A DNA stretch of 38,865 nucleotides from Pseudomonadota bacterium (GTDB taxonomy: Bacteria; Pseudomonadota; Gammaproteobacteria; Xanthomonadales; Rhodanobacteraceae). The notes beneath the pieces are model-generated. The model worked only from the letters and a program-made list of their open reading frames with translations. It searched no databases and was not told the origin of the DNA. Shown one piece after another: positions 8,652-19,446 of this stretch. Within the stretch, counting starts at the first letter, position 1; the number at the start of each line of letters is the position of its first letter. The DNA lies in contig JAJYQO010000009.1 in the NCBI GenBank assembly GCA_021794575.1, positions 1 through 38,865 of the forward strand. The letters are read 5' to 3'. A program made the translations under genes and the position numbers.

Positions 8652-11036
8652 ATGAAGTTCAGTGAACGCTGGTTGCGGGCGCTGGTGGGCGTCGAGGCCG
8701 ATCGCGCGGCGCTGGTCGAGGGACTGACCCTGGCTGGCCTCGAGGTGGAATCGGTGCAGGCGCTGGGCGACGGCCTCGAGCACGTGGTGGTGGGCGAGAT
8801 CCTGGACTGCCGGCCGCACCCGCGCGCCGACCGCCTGCGCATATGCACGGTTGCGGCCGGTCTGGAGGCGCCGCTGCAGATCGTCTGTGGCGCGCCGAAT
8901 GCGCGCGCGGGACTGAAGGCGCCGCTGGCGCTGGAAGGCGCGCGGCTACCCGGAGGCGTGGTGATCCGTGCCGCCGAACTGCGTGGTGTGCACTCGCAGG
9001 GCATGCTGTGCTCGGCGCGCGAACTGGCGCTGGATGCCGACGCCTCGGGCCTGATGGTGCTGCCCGATGACGCGCCGGTGGGGCATGCGCTGGCCGATTA
9101 CCTGGGCCTGCCCGACGCCAGCATCGAATTGAAGCTGACGCCTAACCGCGCCGACTGTTTCGGCATGCTGGGCCTGGCGCACGATGTGGCTGCGCTGTTC
9201 GGCGGCGCCACGCGTCTGCCTGACTGCAGCCCGGTACCCGCACAGCACGCGCAGACGCGCGCGGTGCAACTGCAGGCCGGTGCGGCCTGCCCACGCTACT
9301 GCGGGCGGGTGATCGAGGATCTCGATGCGCGGGCGCCGACGCCGTTGTGGATCGCCGAGCGTCTGCGTCGAGCCGGCCTACGTCCGGTCAGCGCCATCGT
9401 CGATGTGGCCAACTACGTGATGCTGGAGCTGGGCCAACCGCTGCATGCGTTCGACAACGCCGCGCTGGATGGCGACATCATTGTGCGTCCGGCCAAGTCG
9501 GGCGAAGCGATGCGCCTGCTGGACGGCAGCACGGTGACACTGGAACGCGGTGAACTGGTGATCGCCGACGCGCGCGGCGCACAGGCGCTCGCCGGTGTGA
9601 TGGGCGGTGCCGACAGCGCGGTGGCAGCGGCCACGCGCACGGTGTTCCTGGAAGGCGCGCATTTCGCGCCGGCCGCCATCATGGGCGTGGCGCGGCGCTT
9701 CGGCTTGCAATCCGATGCCGCGCACCGCTTCGAGCGCGGCGTCGACCCCGAGCTGCCGCGGCGCGCGCTGGAGCGTGCCAGCGCCCTGCTGCTGGCGGTC
9801 TGCGGCGGCCGTGCCGGGCCACTGCAGCAGGCGGACCTTGTCGGCTGGACGCCGCCGCGCACGTCGATACGGTTGCGCCGCACGCGCCTGGCGCGGGTGC
9901 TGGGCATCGAGGTGCCCGACGTCGAGATCGAGCGCATCCTGCTGGCGCTGGAGATCAAGCTAGCGCGTGAGGCCGATGGCTGGCTGGCGATCCCGCCCAC
10001 GCGGCGTTTCGATCTGGCGCGCGAGGAGGATTTGATCGAGGAGGTCGCGCGCATCCACGGCTACGCGCGCATTCCCGGCAGCCTGCCCGGTGCGGGCGTG
10101 GTCGCTTGGGCCGAGCCCGAGGGGCAGGTGCCGCTGGCGCGTCTGCGCGCCGCGCTTGCCGACCGCGATTATCGCGAAGCAGTCAGCCTGTCGCTGCTGG
10201 GGGAGGCGCAACTGGCGCCGTGGGGACTGCTGGAAGCGTCGCTGCCGCTGGCCAACCCGCTCTCGAACGAACTGGCGCGCATGCGCCCCTCGCTGCTGCC
10301 GGCGCTGGTGGCCGCGTTGCGTGCCAACCGCAATCGCCAGCAGGGGCGCGTGCGCCTGTTCGAGGTCGGGCGCAGCTTCCATCCGGCGCCGGCCGCACGG
10401 CGCGAAGTCGAGCGTCTGGCGCTGGTGGCTTGCGGTGGCGCAGCGCGCGAGCAATGGAGCGCGCCCGCGCCGGTGCTGGATTTCCATGACATCAAGGGCG
10501 ATGTCGAGGCGCTGCTTGCGTTGCGCGGCGGCAACGCCGAGGCGGTGTCCTTGGTGTGCAACGACCTGCCGCCCTGGCTGCATCCGGGGCGCGCCGCGCG
10601 CGTGCTGGCCGGGACTGTCGAATTGGGCGTGATCGGCGCGTTGCATCCGGCGCTCGAGCGTGCCATCGATCTGGATGGCGCCGTGTACGTCGCCGAGTTC
10701 GACCTGGCCGCCCTGCGCGCGGGTGCCGCGCCGCGGCTGCGGTCGCTGCCGCGTTTTCCGGCCGTGCGCCGTGACCTTGCTGTGGTGGTGCCGGAGTCCG
10801 TGAGCTGGGATCGCGTGGCCGCTGCCGCGCGCACAGCGGCGGGATCCGTGCTGGCGGAATTGCGCCTATTCGACGTCTATCGCGGCGCAGGTCTCGATGC
10901 GGAACACAAAAGTTTCGCCATGGGCTTGATTTTACAGGACCACTCGCGCACGCTTACAGACACCGACGCGGACGCCTGCCTGGCGCGGGTACTACAAGCA
11001 CTGGCGCAGGCGTGCGCGGCGCGCATCAGGGGGTAG
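8652..11036 (+). CDS. pheT: Phenylalanyl-tRNA synthetase beta subunit
   Basis: PheT partners PheS and edits misacylated Tyr-tRNA-Phe. Its 794 residues match E. coli (795). Domains in order: an EMAP-type tRNA-binding domain (about 40-150, with [20 protein letters not shown]), the B3/B4 editing domain ([21 protein letters not shown]), a B5 domain ([15 protein letters not shown]), a catalytic-like core ([20 protein letters not shown]), and the C-terminal ferredoxin-fold anticodon-binding domain ([18 protein letters not shown]). Its stop is 2 nt before the ihfA start, so they are tightly linked. Confidence 0.97.
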   Translation: MKFSERWLRALVGVEADRAALVEGLTLAGLEVESVQALGDGLEHVVVGEILDCRPHPRADRLRICTVAAGLEAPLQIVCGAPNARAGLKAPLALEGARLPGGVVIRAAELRGVHSQGMLCSARELALDADASGLMVLPDDAPVGHALADYLGLPDASIELKLTPNRADCFGMLGLAHDVAALFGGATRLPDCSPVPAQHAQTRAVQLQAGAACPRYCGRVIEDLDARAPTPLWIAERLRRAGLRPVSAIVDVANYVMLELGQPLHAFDNAALDGDIIVRPAKSGEAMRLLDGSTVTLERGELVIADARGAQALAGVMGGADSAVAAATRTVFLEGAHFAPAAIMGVARRFGLQSDAAHRFERGVDPELPRRALERASALLLAVCGGRAGPLQQADLVGWTPPRTSIRLRRTRLARVLGIEVPDVEIERILLALEIKLAREADGWLAIPPTRRFDLAREEDLIEEVARIHGYARIPGSLPGAGVVAWAEPEGQVPLARLRAALADRDYREAVSLSLLGEAQLAPWGLLEASLPLANPLSNELARMRPSLLPALVAALRANRNRQQGRVRLFEVGRSFHPAPAARREVERLALVACGGAAREQWSAPAPVLDFHDIKGDVEALLALRGGNAEAVSLVCNDLPPWLHPGRAARVLAGTVELGVIGALHPALERAIDLDGAVYVAEFDLAALRAGAAPRLRSLPRFPAVRRDLAVVVPESVSWDRVAAAARTAAGSVLAELRLFDVYRGAGLDAEHKSFAMGLILQDHSRTLTDTDADACLARVLQALAQACAARIRG

Positions 11037-11038
11037 CC

Positions 11039-11335
11039 GTGGCTTTGACCAAAGCGGAAATGGCCGAACGCCTGTTCGCCGAAGTGGGCCTCAACAAGCG
11101 CGAGGCCAAAGAGTTCGTGGACGCCTTCTTCGAGACTATCCGTCTCGCCCTGGAGCGCGGCGAGCCGATCAAGCTCTCCGGGTTCGGCAACTTCGAGCTG
11201 CGTAGCAAGAACCAGCGTCCGGGCCGCAATCCCAAGACCGGCGAGGAAATTCCCATCTCGGCACGCCGCGTGGTCACCTTCCGCGCCAGCCAGCGTCTCA
11301 AGCAACGGGTGGAAACCTATGCTGGACCCAGGTAG
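11039..11335 (+). CDS. ihfA: Integration host factor alpha subunit
   Basis: IHF-alpha pairs with IHF-beta to bend DNA at specific sites. The 98 residues start (M)[20 protein letters not shown] and contain [25 protein letters not shown], whose [10 protein letters not shown] arm inserts the Pro wedge into the minor groove. A GTG start at 11039 is chosen: AGGGGG (11028-11033) is 5 nt upstream, and the sequence from there matches family N-termini. The last gene of the operon overlaps its 3' end by 17 bp. The pheST-ihfA linkage is conserved in gammaproteobacteria. Confidence 0.96.
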   Translation: MALTKAEMAERLFAEVGLNKREAKEFVDAFFETIRLALERGEPIKLSGFGNFELRSKNQRPGRNPKTGEEIPISARRVVTFRASQRLKQRVETYAGPR

Positions 11336-11672
11336 CAACAACGAGCTGCCGCCGATCCCGGCCAAGCGCTACTTCACCATCGGTGAGGTCAGCGAGCTGT
11401 GCGGGGTGAAGCCGCACGTGCTGCGTTACTGGGAGCAGGAGTTCAGTGGGCTCAATCCGGTCAAGCGGCGCGGCAACCGCCGCTATTACCAGCGCCACGA
11501 CGTGCTGATGATCCGCCAGATTCGCGCGTTGCTGTACGAACAGGGCTTCACCATCACCGGTGCGCGCCAGCGCCTGGAAGGTAGCCAGGCCAAGATCGAG
11601 GCCAGCTACTCGGGCCAGGTCGCGCGCGAGTTGCGCCTCGAGCTCGAGGATCTGCTGGCGCTGCTGCGCTGA
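11319..11672 (+). CDS. MerR-family transcriptional regulator
   Basis: The 117-residue protein has an N-terminal MerR winged helix (about 17-85): [25 protein letters not shown], then [25 protein letters not shown] short C-terminal helix ([15 protein letters not shown]) probably dimerises. There is no metal- or ligand-binding domain, so the signal it senses cannot be told. Its start lies inside ihfA (17-bp overlap), suggesting coupled translation. A MerR-like gene after ihfA is a conserved arrangement in pseudomonads and xanthomonads. The stop codon lies in the loop of the operon's terminator. Confidence 0.9.
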   Translation: MLDPGSNNELPPIPAKRYFTIGEVSELCGVKPHVLRYWEQEFSGLNPVKRRGNRRYYQRHDVLMIRQIRALLYEQGFTITGARQRLEGSQAKIEASYSGQVARELRLELEDLLALLR

Positions 11673-11689
11673 TCCGCGGCTTCTTTTTC
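11663..11689 (+). terminator. Terminator of the thrS-merR operon overlapping the merR stop
   Basis: The stem is GCTGCG (11663-11668) with CGCGGC (11675-11680), one G-T wobble, loop CTGATC, followed by TTCTTTTTC (11681-11689). The TGA stop of the merR-like gene (11670-11672) is in the loop, so the terminator begins inside the coding sequence. Confidence 0.6.
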
Positions 11690-11704
11690 GCGCACGCGCG
11701 CTGA

Positions 11705-11710
11705 TACAAT
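11705..11710 (+). promoter_or_regulatory. Likely -10 element of tRNA-Pro
   Basis: TACAAT, five of six bases matching the consensus, lies 20 nt before the tRNA. No good -35 is visible; the T-rich stretch at 11681-11689 is at about the right distance but also serves as the upstream terminator tail. Confidence 0.45.
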
Positions 11711-11730
11711 CCCGCGTTCTGGAACCGCGT

Positions 11731-11807
11731 CGGGGCGTAGCGCAGCCTGGTAGCGCACCACAATGGGGTTGTGGGGGTCGCGAGTTCGAATCTCGCCGCC
11801 CCGACCA
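11731..11807 (+). tRNA. tRNA-Pro (anticodon GGG)
   Basis: The 77-nt cloverleaf has a 7-bp acceptor stem (CGGGGCG/CGCCCCG), a D arm with GCGC/GCGC pairing, an anticodon stem CCACA/TGTGG around loop ATGGGGT with anticodon GGG at 11765-11767, and a T arm with GTTCGAATC. The 3' CCA is encoded (11805-11807). It decodes CCC and CCU proline codons, which matter in this GC-rich genome. Confidence 0.97.
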
Positions 11808-11820
11808 GTTTCCAGCCATC

Positions 11821-11842
11821 CGCGGCGCCTCATGGCGCCGCG
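11821..11842 (+). terminator. Hairpin after tRNA-Pro
   Basis: CGCGGCGCC (11821-11829) pairs perfectly with GGCGCCGCG (11834-11842) around a TCAT loop, 13 nt after the tRNA. The following CGTGTTTCC is only weakly T-rich. It may terminate the tRNA transcript or mark a 3' processing boundary. Confidence 0.5.
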
Positions 11843-11899
11843 CGTGTTTCCGGGATCGCGTGGCGTCCGCACTGCGCGCTCCACCGCGAGGTCTGCCCG

Positions 11900-12865
11900 A
11901 TGTCCAGCACGCCCAGCACGCGCCGCAGCTTGTATCCCGAGATCGAGCCCTATGCCAGCGGCCGGCTGCCGGTGTCGGCCCTGCACACGCTGTACTACGA
12001 ACAGTGCGGAAATCCGCAGGGCAAGCCGACAGTGTTCCTGCACGGTGGTCCGGGTGGCGGTTGCAACGCGCGCTGCCGGCAGTTTTTCGATCCGGCGGCC
12101 TATCGAATCGTGCTGTTCGACCAGCGCGGCTGCGGGCGTTCCACGCCGCACGCCGAACTGCGCGAAAACACCACCTGGGATCTGGTCGCCGACATCGAGC
12201 GCCTGCGTGCGCATCTGGGCATCGAGCAGTGGCAGGTGTTCGGCGGCTCGTGGGGCTCGACGTTGGCGCTGGCCTACGCTGAGACATATCCCGAGCGTGT
12301 CACCGAACTGGTGCTGCGCGGCATCTTCCTGCTGCGTCGCTGGGAGCTGGAATGGTTCTACCAGCATGGCTGCGACGCGCTGTTCCCCGACGCATGGGAG
12401 CAGTATCTCGAGCCGATTCCCCGCGCCGAACGCGGTGACCTGATCAGCGCGTACTACCGCCGCCTCACCCACGAGGATGCGGCCGTGCGCGTGGCTGCTG
12501 CGCGCGCCTGGTCAGTGTGGGAGGGCAGCACCAGCTTCCTCTACCAGGACGCCGCGCATATCGAGTCCAGCGCCGCCGACGAGTTCGCGCTGGCGTTTGC
12601 GCGCATCGAGTGCCACTACTTCGTCAACGGCGGCTTCCTGCGCAGCGACGCGCAACTGCTGGAGAACGTCGGCCGCATCCGCCACATTCCCGCCACCATC
12701 GTGCAGGGCCGCTACGACGTGGTCTGCCCGGCGCGCTCGGCCTGGGATCTGCACCGCGCCTGGCCCGAGGCCGAACTGCAGATCGTGCCCGACGCCGGGC
12801 ACTCGGCGTTCGAGCCCGGCAACATCGACGCGCTGCTGCGCGCCACCGACCGCTATCGCGGCTGA
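11900..12865 (+). CDS. pip: Proline iminopeptidase (peptidase family S33)
   Basis: This alpha/beta hydrolase removes N-terminal proline from peptides. The 321 residues include the oxyanion motif HGGPGGG, FDQRGCGRS, the nucleophile elbow GGSWGS (Ser117), Asp273 in GRYDVVCP and His301 in DAGHSAFEPG, which gives a complete catalytic triad. SWGSTLALAYAETYPERV and VLRGIFLLR are typical of bacterial Pip. There is no signal peptide, so it is cytoplasmic. The ATG at 11900 gives the usual family N-terminus (LYPEIEPYASGRLPV). It converges on bpt, and the two coding regions overlap by 13 bp at their 3' ends. Confidence 0.93.
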   Translation: MSSTPSTRRSLYPEIEPYASGRLPVSALHTLYYEQCGNPQGKPTVFLHGGPGGGCNARCRQFFDPAAYRIVLFDQRGCGRSTPHAELRENTTWDLVADIERLRAHLGIEQWQVFGGSWGSTLALAYAETYPERVTELVLRGIFLLRRWELEWFYQHGCDALFPDAWEQYLEPIPRAERGDLISAYYRRLTHEDAAVRVAAARAWSVWEGSTSFLYQDAAHIESSAADEFALAFARIECHYFVNGGFLRSDAQLLENVGRIRHIPATIVQGRYDVVCPARSAWDLHRAWPEAELQIVPDAGHSAFEPGNIDALLRATDRYRG

Positions 12866-13586
12866 AGCCCGCCCGCTTGGGCGGACGCCAATGGCGCCCA
12901 GCCCCCGGCGTCCAGCACTTCCAGCGCGCGGAAGCGGCGCTTGTAGTCCATCTTGGGGTGGCGCTCGATCCAGTAACCCAGGTACAGGTGCGCCATGCCG
13001 CGTGCGCGGCCATACTCGATCTGCTGCAGGATGGCCAGTGTGCCCAGCCCGCGCGCAACCTCGCCCGGGTCGTACCAGGTGTAGACCGCCGACAGTCCGG
13101 CCATGGTGACGTCGGTGACGGCCACGGCCAGCAGGCGCGTGCCCTGGCGCAACTCGAGAAAGTGCGTCGGGCTCCACGGCGCGCTGAGGAATTCGCGGAA
13201 GTCCTCGGCGGTTCCCTCGTCCATGCCGCCGCCCGGATGGCGCTGCTGCTGGTAACGCTGGTACAGCGCCCAGCGTTCCGGCGTGAAGCCGGGCTCGGCA
13301 TCCAGCAGCAGCAGATCCGCGTTGCGCGCCAGGCAACGGCGCTGGCTGCGGTCGGGCCGGAAGCCGTCCAGCGCGATGCGGCAGGGCACGCAGGCGCTGC
13401 AGCGTGGGCAGCGCGGCCGGTACACGTGGCCGCCAGCGCGGCGGAAGCCATGGGTGAGCGCCTGCGGATAGGCCGAGGCGATGCCGGCGTAGGCGGGATC
13501 GAGCACCAGGTTGATCGCGGTGCGCCCGGCCCAGTAGCCGCACGCCTGCGGCAGGGTCTGGAACAGGCGGATGCGATCGCGCTGCA

Positions 13587-13587
<1 letters not shown>
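12853..13587 (-). CDS. bpt: Aspartate/glutamate leucyltransferase (bacterial N-end rule)
   Basis: Bpt transfers Leu from Leu-tRNA to proteins with N-terminal Asp or Glu, marking them for ClpS/ClpAP. The 244 residues show the ATE N-terminal Cys-rich signature RPRCPRCSACVPCRIA (the CxxC region at about 58-69, which in this family can bind an Fe-S cluster), and the C-terminal GNAT-like half with VAVTDVTMAGLSAVYTWYDP, LGTLAILQQIEYGR and YLGYWIERHPKMDYK. Its ATG shares one base with the kbl stop (TGATG), so translation is coupled to kbl. The metabolic link with threonine catabolism is not evident. Confidence 0.93.
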
Positions 13588-14786
<1,199 letters not shown>

Positions 14787-14811
14787 GCGGGTGTCCTCAT
14801 CGGTGCGGCGC

Positions 14812-15846
14812 TTAGCTCCACGAACACACCACCTTGCCGCAGTTGCCGGCTTCCATCAGCTCGAAGCCGCGCTGGAAATCGTCGATGGCCACCTGGTGTG
14901 TCAGCACCTTCTGCAGCGGGAAACCGGTGAGCAGCATCTGCGTCATCTTGTACCAGGTCTCGTACATGCGTCGGCCGTAGATGCCCTGCACGGTGAGGCC
15001 CTTGAAGATGATCTTGTCCCAGTCGATGCCGGCGCCCTTGGGCAGGATGCCGAGCAGTGCGATCTTGCCGCCGTGATACATCACCTCGAGCATGTCGTTG
15101 AAGGCGCGCGGGTTGCCGCTCATCTCCAGGCCCACGTCGAAGCCTTCCATGTGCAGGTCCTTGACTACCTCGCGCAGCGACTGGTTGGCGACGTTGACCA
15201 CGCGCGTGGCGCCCATGTCGGCAGCCAGCTTGAGGCGGTAGTCGTTGACGTCGGTGACCACCACATTGCGCGCGCCGACATGTTTGGCGATGCCGGCGGC
15301 GATGATGCCGATCGGGCCGGCGCCGGTGATCAGTACGTCCTCGCCGATCAGGTCGAACTCCAGCGCGCAGTGCGCGGCATTGCCGTAGGGATCGAAGAAC
15401 GCCGCCAGTTCGGAGGGGATCGGGTCCGGAATCGGCCACAGATTGGAAGCCGGCATGGCGATGTACTCGGCGAAGGCGCCGTGGCGGTTGACGCCGATGC
15501 CGACGGTGTTGGGACACAGGTGCTGGCGGCCGGCGCGGCAGTTGCGGCACATGCCGCAGACGATATGGCCCTCGGCGCTGACGCGCTGACCGGGACTGTA
15601 ACCCTTGACGCCCGCGCCGATCTCGACGATGCGGCCGACGAACTCATGGCCGATCACCAGGCCGGGCTTGATGGTGCGTTGCGACCACTCGTCCCACTTG
15701 TAGATGTGCAGGTCGGTGCCGCAAATCGCGGTCTTCTCCAGCTTGATCAGCACCTCGTTGGGGCCGATCACGGGCAGCGGTACCTCCTCCATCCAGATAC
15801 CCTTGGCGGGCTCGCGCTTGACCAGCGCGCGCATGGTCTGCGGCAT
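14812..15846 (-). CDS. tdh: L-threonine 3-dehydrogenase
   Basis: Tdh oxidises L-threonine to 2-amino-3-oxobutyrate with NAD+. The 344-residue medium-chain zinc dehydrogenase has catalytic zinc ligands Cys42 and the His67-Glu68 pair in GHEFVG, structural zinc cysteines 97, 100, 103 and 111, and the NAD-binding GAGPIG motif. It is the first gene of tdh-kbl-bpt. A GGAG lies before the ATG and a perfect TATAAT is upstream. The alcohol-dehydrogenase superfamily is broad, but the adjacency to kbl settles the function. Confidence 0.97.
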   Translation of the reverse strand: MPQTMRALVKREPAKGIWMEEVPLPVIGPNEVLIKLEKTAICGTDLHIYKWDEWSQRTIKPGLVIGHEFVGRIVEIGAGVKGYSPGQRVSAEGHIVCGMCRNCRAGRQHLCPNTVGIGVNRHGAFAEYIAMPASNLWPIPDPIPSELAAFFDPYGNAAHCALEFDLIGEDVLITGAGPIGIIAAGIAKHVGARNVVVTDVNDYRLKLAADMGATRVVNVANQSLREVVKDLHMEGFDVGLEMSGNPRAFNDMLEVMYHGGKIALLGILPKGAGIDWDKIIFKGLTVQGIYGRRMYETWYKMTQMLLTGFPLQKVLTHQVAIDDFQRGFELMEAGNCGKVVCSWS

Positions 15847-15872
15847 GTGGAACTCCGGCGGATGAAAACACG

Positions 15873-15878
15873 ATTATA
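15873..15878 (-). promoter_or_regulatory. -10 element of the tdh-kbl-bpt operon
   Basis: On the minus strand TATAAT is a perfect consensus -10, 27 nt before the tdh ATG. No recognisable -35 lies at 16-18 bp, so an activator may be needed. The 138-bp gap to the divergent hydrolase gene otherwise shows nothing clear. Confidence 0.5.
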
Positions 15879-15984
15879 GGTCCGCGGTCCTGCCGCCCGT
15901 GTGCGGCCTGCTGCTGCAACGCACGCTGCCGGATCGCGTGCGGCACGGCTAAGCTGGCGGCTCCCGTTCATGGGCAGGTCAACC

Positions 15985-16794
15985 ATGCGCCGCATGCTGG
16001 GTGTGTTGGTGTTGCTGCTGCTGGCCGGCGGCGCGCGCGCTGCCATGGTGGCGCGACCGGCGGCGTGGACGCTGGACGGCACGCGCTTCCAGGGCTACCT
16101 GGTCTATGACGATGCCTCCGCGGCGCTGCGCCCCGGTCTGCTGATGGTGCCCAACTGGTACGGCGTCGACGCCGATGCCATCGCCAAGGCCAAGATGATC
16201 GCCGGTCATCGCTACGTGATCTTGCTGGCCGACCTGTACGGCGCGGGCGCGCGCCCGGCGAACACCGAACAGGCACAGGCCGCGGTCAAGCCGCTGTATG
16301 CCGACCGCGCGCTGCTGCGGGCGCGCATGCTCAAGGCGCTGGCCGAACTACGCGCGCAGGAGGGCCATGCGCCCATCGACCCGGCACACATCGCGGCGAT
16401 AGGCTTTTGTTTCGGCGGCTCGGCGGTGCTGGACCTGGCGCGCGCCGGCGCCGATATCGCTGCAGTGGTGATCTTCCACGGCATCCTGTCCACCGATGAT
16501 CCGGCACTGGCTAGGAACATCAAGGCCGACGTGCTGGTGCTGACCGGAGACGCCGACCAGGCGGTGCCGCCGGCGGCGCGCGCGGCGTTCGAGCAGGAGA
16601 TGCGCCAGGGCCACGTCAAGCGCTGGGCGCTGGTGGATTTCGGCGGCGCCGAGCATTGTTTCACCGAGGCGGCGCAGAAGCCGGCGCCCAACTGCGTTTA
16701 CGATCCGCCGGTGGCGAAGCGCGCCTACCAGTTTATGCGCGTGTGGCTGGACGACGCCTTCGCCGGACAGTCACGCCGGCCATCGTCAGACTGA
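15985..16794 (+). CDS. Exported dienelactone-hydrolase-family protein
   Basis: The 269-residue protein begins with a signal peptide (MRRMLGVLVLLLLAGGARA, likely cut after the Ala-Arg-Ala), so it is probably periplasmic. The rest is an alpha/beta hydrolase of the DLH family: Cys142 nucleophile in GFCFGGSAVL, Asp191 in LTGDADQAVPP and His224 in GGAEHCF. Classical DLH is cytosolic and cleaves dienelactone; for exported paralogs the substrate is unknown. The ATG at 15985 is chosen because it places the hydrophobic stretch at the N-terminus and follows CAGG by 6 nt. It is divergent from tdh and converges on aroB. Confidence 0.85.
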   Translation: MRRMLGVLVLLLLAGGARAAMVARPAAWTLDGTRFQGYLVYDDASAALRPGLLMVPNWYGVDADAIAKAKMIAGHRYVILLADLYGAGARPANTEQAQAAVKPLYADRALLRARMLKALAELRAQEGHAPIDPAHIAAIGFCFGGSAVLDLARAGADIAAVVIFHGILSTDDPALARNIKADVLVLTGDADQAVPPAARAAFEQEMRQGHVKRWALVDFGGAEHCFTEAAQKPAPNCVYDPPVAKRAYQFMRVWLDDAFAGQSRRPSSD

Positions 16795-16830
16795 GCGCAA
16801 GGTCCCGGCGCGAACCTGCGGATACGCCGA

Positions 16831-17916
16831 TCATCCTGGCGTAGTCCACGTCGCACGTACGTCCGCGGCATCGACATCGCCGGCGATGAAAGCTGTGCCG
16901 ACGCCGCGCCACAGGATCAGGCGCAGCCGGCCGCCGCGGTTTTTCTTGTCCAGCCGCATGGCCGCCAGCAGCGCCTCCGCGTCGAGGCCGGGCGGCGGCA
17001 CGATGGGCAGACCGAGCGCCGCGAGCAGTGCGGACAGGCGCTCGGCATCGGCTGCCGTGGCGTGGCCCAGGTGCGCCGATAGCCGTGCCGCCAGTCGCAT
17101 GCCGATGGCGACGGCCTCGCCGTGCAGCAGCGTGTCATAGCCGGTGACGGTTTCCAGCGCGTGCGCGAACGTGTGGCCGAAGTTGAGCAGGGCCCGCTCG
17201 CCCTGCTCGGTTTCGTCGCGCGCCACCACGCCGGCTTTGCAGGCGCAGGCGTGGGCGATGGCATGGGTCAGTGCGGCGTCATCGCGCGCGCTCAACGCGG
17301 CGGCATGCTGCTCGAGCCACGTGAAGAACGCGGCATCACCCAGCGCGCCGATCTTGACCACTTCGGCGAGACCGGCGCGATACTCGCGCACCGGCAGGGT
17401 ATCCAGCGTGACCAGGTCGCTCAGCACCAGGCGTGGCTGATGGAACGCGCCGATCAGGTTCTTGCCGGCAGCGTGGTCGATGCCGGTCTTGCCGCCGACG
17501 GCGGAATCGACCATGGCCAGCAGTGTGGTCGGCATCTGCACGAAATCGATGCCGCGCATCCAGCAGGCCGCGGCGAAGCCGGCCATGTCGCCGACCACGC
17601 CGCCGCCCAGCGCGATGATGCAGGCGTCGCGGCTGGCGCCCAGCGCCGCCAGCGCGTCCCAGATGCGCGCGACGTTGTCCAGCGTCTTGTGCCGCTCGCC
17701 GTCGGGCAGTGCGATGCTGCTCCAGCACAGGTCGGCCAGCCCCGGTTCGAGCAGGGGCTGGTACAGCGGGGCGATGGTGGTGTTGCTGACGATCAGCGCG
17801 TGTCGCCCGCGCAGCGCCGTGCGCCATTGCGCGGCGTCGCCCAGCAGGCCGCGGCCGATACGGATCGGATAGCCGCGCGCGGCCAGCGCGACGGTCGTTT
17901 CGCGCGTGCCGCTCAC
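16831..17916 (-). CDS. aroB: 3-dehydroquinate synthase
   Basis: AroB converts DAHP to 3-dehydroquinate, the second shikimate-pathway step. From the GTG at 17916 it has 361 residues (E. coli 362). Seen are the NAD-binding GGGVVGD (104-110), MPTTLLAMVDSAVGGKTGID, and zinc ligands Glu184, His248 (NFGHTFAH) and His265 (LLHGEAVA), matching E. coli 184, 247 and 264. The GTG overlaps the aroK stop as GTGA, so the two genes are translationally coupled. A longer reading from an upstream ATG would run into aroK and is unlikely. Confidence 0.96.
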   Translation of the reverse strand: MSGTRETTVALAARGYPIRIGRGLLGDAAQWRTALRGRHALIVSNTTIAPLYQPLLEPGLADLCWSSIALPDGERHKTLDNVARIWDALAALGASRDACIIALGGGVVGDMAGFAAACWMRGIDFVQMPTTLLAMVDSAVGGKTGIDHAAGKNLIGAFHQPRLVLSDLVTLDTLPVREYRAGLAEVVKIGALGDAAFFTWLEQHAAALSARDDAALTHAIAHACACKAGVVARDETEQGERALLNFGHTFAHALETVTGYDTLLHGEAVAIGMRLAARLSAHLGHATAADAERLSALLAALGLPIVPPPGLDAEALLAAMRLDKKNRGGRLRLILWRGVGTAFIAGDVDAADVRATWTTPG

Positions 17917-18467
17917 GGGGTGGACTCCACCGACACGTGGCGTTGCCAACGTGCGGCGAGTTGGGACTGGGCGCGCTGGCCCAGAACGTCGATGGCCACC
18001 TCGCTAGCCAGCGTCAGCACCAGATCGGCGCAGTCCGCGTACAGCGGTTCGCGTTCGGCATCGAGCTGATGCAGGCGTTGCAGCAGGTCGGCGCCGGCCA
18101 GCAGCGGGCGGGTGGCATCGCCTTCGAGGCGCTGCGCGCGCAGCGCGGCATCTACATCGAGCCAGAGTACGAATCCATGGCGCGCAAGCCGTGCACGGTT
18201 GTCGGGCCGAGTGACGATGCCGCCGCCGCCCACCAGCAGCATGCCGGCATGCGTGCAGTACTCGTCCAGTACGGCGGCTTCGCGCATGCGGAAGCCGGCC
18301 TCGCCCTCGCGTGCGAAGATCGTGGCCACTGGCATGCCCGCCTGCGCTTCGATGATGCGGTCCACATCGACCAGTGCCAGGCCCAGGCGCGGCGCCAGCC
18401 ATGCGCCCAACGTGCTTTTGCCGGAGCCGGTGGGGCCTATCACGAACAGGTTGGGCGAAGGATTCAT
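17913..18467 (-). CDS. aroK: Shikimate kinase
   Basis: Shikimate kinase phosphorylates shikimate at the 3-OH with ATP. The 184-residue P-loop kinase has Walker A GPTGSGKST (11-19), the DxD-like LVDVDRIIE that binds Mg and shikimate, the FRMREAAVL region, the glycine loop LLVGGGGIV, and a lid with RPLL. I chose the ATG at 18467; no strong ribosome-binding site precedes it. It is the first gene of aroK-aroB and is divergent from the SDR gene with a 36-bp gap. Confidence 0.94.
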   Translation of the reverse strand: MNPSPNLFVIGPTGSGKSTLGAWLAPRLGLALVDVDRIIEAQAGMPVATIFAREGEAGFRMREAAVLDEYCTHAGMLLVGGGGIVTRPDNRARLARHGFVLWLDVDAALRAQRLEGDATRPLLAGADLLQRLHQLDAEREPLYADCADLVLTLASEVAIDVLGQRAQSQLAARWQRHVSVESTP

Positions 18468-18503
18468 GATCGCGATTAGACCGCAAGCACCCGGAGAGGC
18501 CAA

Positions 18504-19349
18504 ATGGCCGATGCCGCGTCCGTGCTGATCGCCGGCTGCGGCGATGTCGGCATGCGCGCGGCGGCGCTGCTGCGCGCACGCGGCGAAGCGGTGCTTTGCC
18601 TGCGCCGCAATACGACCGCCCTGCCGCCTGGCCAGCCGGTTCTGGCCGCCGATCTGACCGATGCGGCCAGCCTGCGCGCGCTGCCGCGCGGTATCCGCCG
18701 GCTGCTGTTCGTGGCCGCGCCGGATGCGCGCGACGCGGCGACCTATCGGCGCATCTACGTGCACGGCCTGGCGCACCTGCTCGATGCGCTCGATCCCGAT
18801 CAGGTGCAACGCGCGGTGCTGGTCAGCTCCAGCGCCGTCTATGGCGAGCATGGTGGCGGCCGGGTCGACGAGGATACGCCGCCGGCGCCGCTGGCCTTCA
18901 ATGGTCGCGTGTTGCTGGAGGCGGAGCGCCTGCTGCACGCGCGCGTGTCCGGCCGTGGCGTGGTGCTACGTCTCGCCGGTCTGTACGGACCGGGCCGCAC
19001 GCAGTTGTTGGCCGCGCTGCGCGCGGGCACGGCGCGGGCGCCGGCGGAGCCGCCGTTCTACCTCAACCGCATCCATGTCGACGATGCCGCTGCCGCGCTG
19101 GCGCACCTGCTGGCGTTGCCGGCGCCGGCGCCGTGCTATCTGGGCGTGGACGACACGCCGCTGCCGCAGCATGAGCTGTACGCGTTTCTGGCGGAGCGGA
19201 TCGGCGCACCGCCGGTGGCCGCGGGGCCACCGCCGCCAGCGATCGGCAACAAGCGCCTCAGCAATGCGCGGCTGCGCGCCAGCGGCTGGGCGCCGCGCTG
19301 GCCGGAAGCCTGTACCGGCTACGCTGCGCTGATCGCTGCCGCGTCGTGA
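18504..19349 (+). CDS. SDR-family NAD-dependent epimerase/dehydratase-like protein (YeeZ-like)
   Basis: This 281-residue atypical short-chain dehydrogenase has the nucleotide-binding GCGDVG near the N-terminus (residues 11-16), VLVSSSAVYGEHGGG, and RLAGLYGPGR. The usual Tyr-x3-Lys active site is not evident (FNGRVLLEAERLL at that place), so it may be a non-catalytic NAD(P)-binding member, as in the YeeZ/WcaG-like group. It ends without a C-terminal extension. GGAGAGG lies upstream of the ATG. Function unknown; it is followed by the response regulator after about 100 nt. Confidence 0.75.
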   Translation: MADAASVLIAGCGDVGMRAAALLRARGEAVLCLRRNTTALPPGQPVLAADLTDAASLRALPRGIRRLLFVAAPDARDAATYRRIYVHGLAHLLDALDPDQVQRAVLVSSSAVYGEHGGGRVDEDTPPAPLAFNGRVLLEAERLLHARVSGRGVVLRLAGLYGPGRTQLLAALRAGTARAPAEPPFYLNRIHVDDAAAALAHLLALPAPAPCYLGVDDTPLPQHELYAFLAERIGAPPVAAGPPPPAIGNKRLSNARLRASGWAPRWPEACTGYAALIAAAS

Positions 19350-19446
19350 CGGTTTGTTACACTGGGGCGGCGGATGCGGTGACCGCAGCGCGCAAGCGTT
19401 GGCGGAGAGGGGTCGCGTGAATGCCTGGTACAGAGGAATGCCGCGA

